Source: an uncultured Lachnospiraceae bacterium
Lineage (GTDB): Bacteria; Bacillota; Clostridia; Lachnospirales; Lachnospiraceae
Direction: 5' to 3'
Assembly: GCA_902779305.1 (NCBI GenBank)
Contig: CACZBD010000001.1
Span: 1 to 64,000 of the forward strand
Length of the DNA stretch: 64,000 nucleotides
Positions 60,376 to 64,000 of the stretch are shown here, piece by piece. The notes beneath the pieces are model-generated. The model saw only the letters and a program-made list of their open reading frames with translations. It made no database searches and had not been told where the DNA came from. Both the position numbers and the translations under genes were made by a program. Numbering within the stretch: position 1 is the stretch's first letter; every line of letters starts with the position of its first letter.

Positions 60376-62505
60376 ATGGCGAAAAAAACAGGTAATCTTT
60401 CGATCAACAGTGACAACTTACTGCCGATCATTAAAAAATGGCTTTACAGCGATCATGACATTTTTGTCAGAGAGATGATCTCCAACGGGTGCGATGCGAT
60501 CACCAAGCTGAAAAAGCTCGATATGATGGGAGAATACAACTACCCGGATGATTTTGAAAACAAGATCAGAGTGATCGTAAGCCCCGAAAACAAAACGATC
60601 AAATTCATCGATACCGGTCTTGGCATGGATGCGGATGAGGTCGAAGAATACATCACGCAGATCGCCTTTTCCGGCGCGACGGCATTCATCGAGAAGTATA
60701 AGGACAAAGCAAATGAGGACCAGATCATCGGTCACTTCGGCTTGGGCTTCTACTCGGCCTTCATGGTCGCCGATGAGGTACATATCGATACGCTTTCTTA
60801 TAAAGAGGGCGCGAAGGCCGTGCACTGGGAATGCGACGGCAATGTGGAATACACGCTTGAAGACGGGGACAAGACCGATGTCGGCACCGAGATCACGCTG
60901 TTCTTAAATGATGAAAGCACGGAATTCTGCAACGAGTACCGTGCAAGAGAGATCATCAAAAAGTACTGCTCCTTTATGCCGGTTCCGATCTATCTGGAAA
61001 AAGAAGGCGCAGAGCCCGAGTACGAGACGATCGACAAAGCCGATCTGACCGATAAGGACACCGTCATCGAAGAGATCCATGAGGATGCAAAATACGAGGA
61101 AAAAGAGAACGAAGACGGCAAGAAGGAAAAGGTCGAGGTCTCTCCCGCAAAAGACAGGGTCAAGATCGTTAAGCGTCCGGTGGCTTTGAATGACACGAAG
61201 CCGCTCTGGACCAAGCACCCCAATGAGTGCACGAAAGAGGAATATCTTGATTTTTACAGAAAAGTATTTCTTGACTACAAGGAGCCGCTGTTCTGGATCC
61301 ATCTCAATATGGATTATCCGTTCAATCTGAAGGGCATCCTGTACTTCCCGAAGATCAACATGGAATACGAGTCGATCGAGGGCACGATCAAACTCTATAA
61401 CAATCAGGTATTCATCGCGGATAACATCAAAGAGGTGATCCCGGAGTTCCTGATGCTTTTAAAGGGTGTGATCGACTGTCCGGACCTGCCGCTGAACGTA
61501 TCCAGATCCGCGCTGCAGAATGACGGATTTGTCAAGAAGATCTCCGACTATATCAGCAAGAAAGTCGCTGACAAGCTTTCCGGTATGTGCAAAACAGAGA
61601 AAGAGGAATACGAAAAATACTGGGATGATATCAGCCCGTTCATTAAATACGGGTGCCTTCGTGACGACAAATTCTGCGAGAAGATGACGGACTACATCCT
61701 CTTTAAGAACCTGGACGGCAAGTATGTGACTCTGCCCGACTGCCTGGAAGTTAAAAAGAGCGATCCGGACGAAACTTCAGAAAACGCCACGGATGAAAAC
61801 GGCGAAAAAGTCGATGCGGAAGTGGTCGACGATAAGACGGATGATGCTGCCCGGGAAGATGCCGGGGACGATGCCGAAAAAGAGCCGCGCAAGATCATCT
61901 ACTATGTTACGGATGAAGTGCAGCAGTCACAGTACATCCGCATGTTTAAAGAGCAGGGCAAGGAAGCCGTGATCTTAACGCACAATATCGACCAGCCGTT
62001 CATCACGCAGTTAGAGTCGAAGAATGAGGACGTAAAATTCTTAAGGATCGATGCGGATCTTACGGATGACTTCAAGGACAGCGTCAACAAGACTGAACAG
62101 AAGAAGATCGCCAAGCAGGAAAAGACGCTTTCCGAGCTCTTCAAGAAGGTGCTGAACAAGGAAAAACTGACGGTCAAAGTCGAAAAACTGAAGGACGAGA
62201 ATGTCTCCTCCGTGCTGACGGTATCCGAAGAGAGCCGCAGGATGATGGATATGATGAAGATGTATTCCGCAAACGGGCTGGATATGGGGATGTTTGGCGA
62301 CGAGGACCAGACGCTGACTCTGAACGCGGCCAATCCGCTCGTGCAGTTTATTCTTGAGAACAAAGATGATGAAGCGAAAGTGCCGCTCTTTGTCGAACAG
62401 CTCTATGATCTCGCGCTTCTTGCCAACAAGCCGCTGCCGGCGGAAGCCATGACGAAATTCGTAAACCGGAGCAACGAGATCATGAAGATGCTGACGCAGG
62501 CATGA
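60376..62505 (+). CDS. htpG: Chaperone HtpG (Hsp90 family)
   Basis: HtpG is the bacterial Hsp90, an ATP-driven chaperone dimer. The 709-residue protein has the GHKL ATP-binding domain (FVREMISNGCDAITKLK, DTGLGMDADEV, GHFGLGFYSAF), middle domain (LFWIHLNMDYPFNLKGILYF, NVSRSALQND) and C-terminal dimerisation part. It has acidic inserts near residues 220-255 and 460-510 (EEIHEDAKYEEKEN; DENGEKVDAEVVDD), which explain why it exceeds the ~625 residues of E. coli HtpG. The ATG follows AAGGA. The upstream CIRCE predicts HrcA control, so heat or misfolding should induce it. Confidence 0.97.
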   Translation: MAKKTGNLSINSDNLLPIIKKWLYSDHDIFVREMISNGCDAITKLKKLDMMGEYNYPDDFENKIRVIVSPENKTIKFIDTGLGMDADEVEEYITQIAFSGATAFIEKYKDKANEDQIIGHFGLGFYSAFMVADEVHIDTLSYKEGAKAVHWECDGNVEYTLEDGDKTDVGTEITLFLNDESTEFCNEYRAREIIKKYCSFMPVPIYLEKEGAEPEYETIDKADLTDKDTVIEEIHEDAKYEEKENEDGKKEKVEVSPAKDRVKIVKRPVALNDTKPLWTKHPNECTKEEYLDFYRKVFLDYKEPLFWIHLNMDYPFNLKGILYFPKINMEYESIEGTIKLYNNQVFIADNIKEVIPEFLMLLKGVIDCPDLPLNVSRSALQNDGFVKKISDYISKKVADKLSGMCKTEKEEYEKYWDDISPFIKYGCLRDDKFCEKMTDYILFKNLDGKYVTLPDCLEVKKSDPDETSENATDENGEKVDAEVVDDKTDDAAREDAGDDAEKEPRKIIYYVTDEVQQSQYIRMFKEQGKEAVILTHNIDQPFITQLESKNEDVKFLRIDADLTDDFKDSVNKTEQKKIAKQEKTLSELFKKVLNKEKLTVKVEKLKDENVSSVLTVSEESRRMMDMMKMYSANGLDMGMFGDEDQTLTLNAANPLVQFILENKDDEAKVPLFVEQLYDLALLANKPLPAEAMTKFVNRSNEIMKMLTQA

Positions 62506-62541
62506 TCTGCAGCAATTTTATAAAAATCAAGTCATTTAGAG

Positions 62542-62578
62542 CATGCCGGAAAATGTGATCGTTTTCCGGCATGTTTTC
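62542..62578 (+). terminator. Terminator after htpG
   Basis: Perfect 12-bp stem CATGCCGGAAAA / TTTTCCGGCATG with an 8-nt loop and a short T tract. The remaining ~100 bp before the next promoter contains nothing recognisable. Confidence 0.88.
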
Positions 62579-62682
62579 TGTAAAAGACAGGCCGGCGGGT
62601 TACAAGAAAAAAGCGCTGTCCCAGTCATAAAGTACTTCGTATCAATATCATGTCACATGTTGCTCGTTTTGTGAGAATTTCC

Positions 62683-62712
62683 TTGATAGACCATGCCGGG
62701 CAATGGTATAAT
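62683..62712 (+). promoter_or_regulatory. Promoter of the last secreted-protein gene
   Basis: TTGATA (62683-62688), 18-bp spacer, perfect TATAAT (62707-62712) preceded by TGG, an extended -10. The leader of ~100 nt shows no terminator. Confidence 0.75.
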
Positions 62713-62819
62713 GAATTACTTAAATCTTTTGAAAAAAACGGCTCCGGCAGAACCCGGAGAATGTCTGTAAACAACGATAAAACGTGAATGGAACCCGACA
62801 ACAAGAAAGGAGACAGTGT

Positions 62820-64000
62820 ATGCGTTATTCTGAACACCCAAGGTATCGAAAGAAAGGCCTGAAGAGGCTGCTTGCGGGAATGCTTTGCATGATCCTGATC
62901 CTGACCTCTTCTGCCGTAACGGTATTTGCCGAAGAATCGGCGGATCTTATGAACGATCCTGTCATGGAAGAGCAGACATATGTTGAGACTGTTCCTGAAG
63001 AGGCAGCGGAAGAAAGCGAACCGCAGGAACTTGTCAATGAGGCGGAAGAACCCGTAGAGTCGGAGGAGGAACTTGAAGACCGTCTTTGCGGGGAAACCAA
63101 TTCCATCCTGAAGTGGACTTATAACCGGGATTATAACGGAGAATACTGCTTCGTGGATCGCGATCAATGTGAGATCTTTCTGCTGGATGAAAACCTGCAT
63201 CCGGTTGCTTACAGGGATGATGTGGCAGAAACAGAGGGAGATGAGGCTGAAGTCATCAGATATATTCTGGAAGTCGGGCAGACCTACTTTCTTCAGATCA
63301 AACCCCAAAACGGATATAAAGTGCGTAATCTTCGTTTTGACGATTACATCCTGACACCTACGGAATTTTATGGTGTGTATTCCTTCACAATGGAACAAAG
63401 CAAATTCCGTATCTGGGATGATATAGTGGAAGAATTAGTTGATGATCCCTGGCAACCTAATGATTATAGAGCACATCTGGAAAACCGGGCTTCTTTTCTT
63501 TACGATTTTCATCTCCGAGAAGATGGCAACAAGCTGACAGATGCGGCGGATGTGATCGCTGACGGCGGTGTTGTTGGTCTTTTGGCGGAAGATGATACGA
63601 TCCCGGCCGGGATCGCAAATGCAGCGAATATCGAAGATGGTTATGTACCTGTCGGTTCCGTTGCTGTTTCTGCCCGTGGAGTTTTGTACACCGGAAGACG
63701 TGATGATCAGGACAATCCGGAATTCTGGATCACTGAAAGTGACGAGATAAGTGACGGGATCACCGGATCATTGGATGACGGAAATTATGCAGTTGGATTC
63801 TATCTCAATGATGGGGATGATCAGAACGATCGCCGCTACGATTATAAGCTCGTCAGAACACCGTATGAGGGGGACGAAATTGAAGAAATCGAATTGGGAG
63901 AACCGTATTGCATTGAAAACCATCGCGAGCTGAGCTTTACCGTATCAAATCCGGTCGGTATCTATACATTCTTCAGAAAAGAAAATGAAGAAACAGAATC
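62820..64000 (+). CDS. Secreted protein, 3'-truncated by window edge
   Basis: The reading frame opens at ATG 62820 after AAAGGAGACAG and is still open at the window end (393 codons visible). A basic start (RYRKKGLKR) and hydrophobic core (LLAGMLCMILILTSSAVTVF, cleavage near FAEE) form a signal peptide. An acidic E/V/P-rich stretch follows, as in the secreted protein at 32285-36565, then a domain with strand-like character. No known domain is recognised in the visible part; the central part mentions no catalytic motif. By leader and composition it belongs to the same class of secreted surface proteins as the two other repeat proteins of the window. Confidence 0.8.
   Translation, partial: MRYSEHPRYRKKGLKRLLAGMLCMILILTSSAVTVFAEESADLMNDPVMEEQTYVETVPEEAAEESEPQELVNEAEEPVESEEELEDRLCGETNSILKWTYNRDYNGEYCFVDRDQCEIFLLDENLHPVAYRDDVAETEGDEAEVIRYILEVGQTYFLQIKPQNGYKVRNLRFDDYILTPTEFYGVYSFTMEQSKFRIWDDIVEELVDDPWQPNDYRAHLENRASFLYDFHLREDGNKLTDAADVIADGGVVGLLAEDDTIPAGIANAANIEDGYVPVGSVAVSARGVLYTGRRDDQDNPEFWITESDEISDGITGSLDDGNYAVGFYLNDGDDQNDRRYDYKLVRTPYEGDEIEEIELGEPYCIENHRELSFTVSNPVGIYTFFRKENEETE

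Overview
The window looks like chromosomal DNA from a Gram-positive anaerobe of the class Clostridia, most likely Lachnospiraceae. This is inferred from moderate GC, strong GGAGG ribosome sites, Firmicutes-type operons (infC-rpmI-rplT with a terminator-containing leader, yhaO-yhaN, a CIRCE site before htpG), secreted repeat proteins and an unusual density of membrane-bound hybrid histidine kinases and c-di-GMP enzymes. No rRNA, tRNA, CRISPR array, phage or insertion sequence was seen.

Layout. Bases 1-2538 hold the 3' part of a repeat-rich surface protein. Bases 2573-4138 are the translation operon infC-rpmI-rplT with promoter, attenuator-like leader, an AUU start codon and a terminator. Bases 4220-15892 are one tightly overlapping run: MoxR ATPase, DUF58 protein, membrane protein, Sfp-type phosphopantetheinyl transferase, FliB-like protein, tRNA-dihydrouridine synthase and two hybrid histidine kinases; the second kinase carries a DegV lipid-binding domain. 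Bases 16021-19083 encode a YitT protein, a small membrane protein and an alanine/glycine symporter. Bases 19186-29599 are a signalling run: a MATE transporter fused to an RsbW-like ATPase, an HD-GYP protein, a propeller hybrid kinase, a receiver protein and a diguanylate cyclase. Then come a convergent DHH phosphoesterase, a patatin, a 1426-residue secreted repeat protein, an EAL operon, a minus-strand propeller/HD-GYP plus BMP-lipoprotein pair, an MFS transporter with a leader-peptide attenuator between copies of a GC-rich repeat, a hybrid kinase, a GAF-GGDEF protein, a STAS-adenylation-carrier-condensation protein, yhaO-yhaN, a HAD hydrolase, a PrsA-like foldase lipoprotein, CIRCE-htpG and the 5' part of another secreted protein.

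How it fits together. Four hybrid kinases, two enzymes with an intact GGDEF motif, one EAL protein and two HD-GYP proteins suggest a large surface-sensing and c-di-GMP network in which the same sensor modules (beta-propeller, ECF-S-like membrane bundle) are joined to different outputs. The most unusual proteins are the STAS-A-PCP-C synthetase, the MATE-RsbW-like fusion and the kinase-REC-DegV-Hpt fusion. With the phosphopantetheinyl transferase, the first two suggest a partner-switch-controlled system that makes and exports a small peptide or acyl-amino-acid. That link is inference; the domain fusions are read directly from the sequence.
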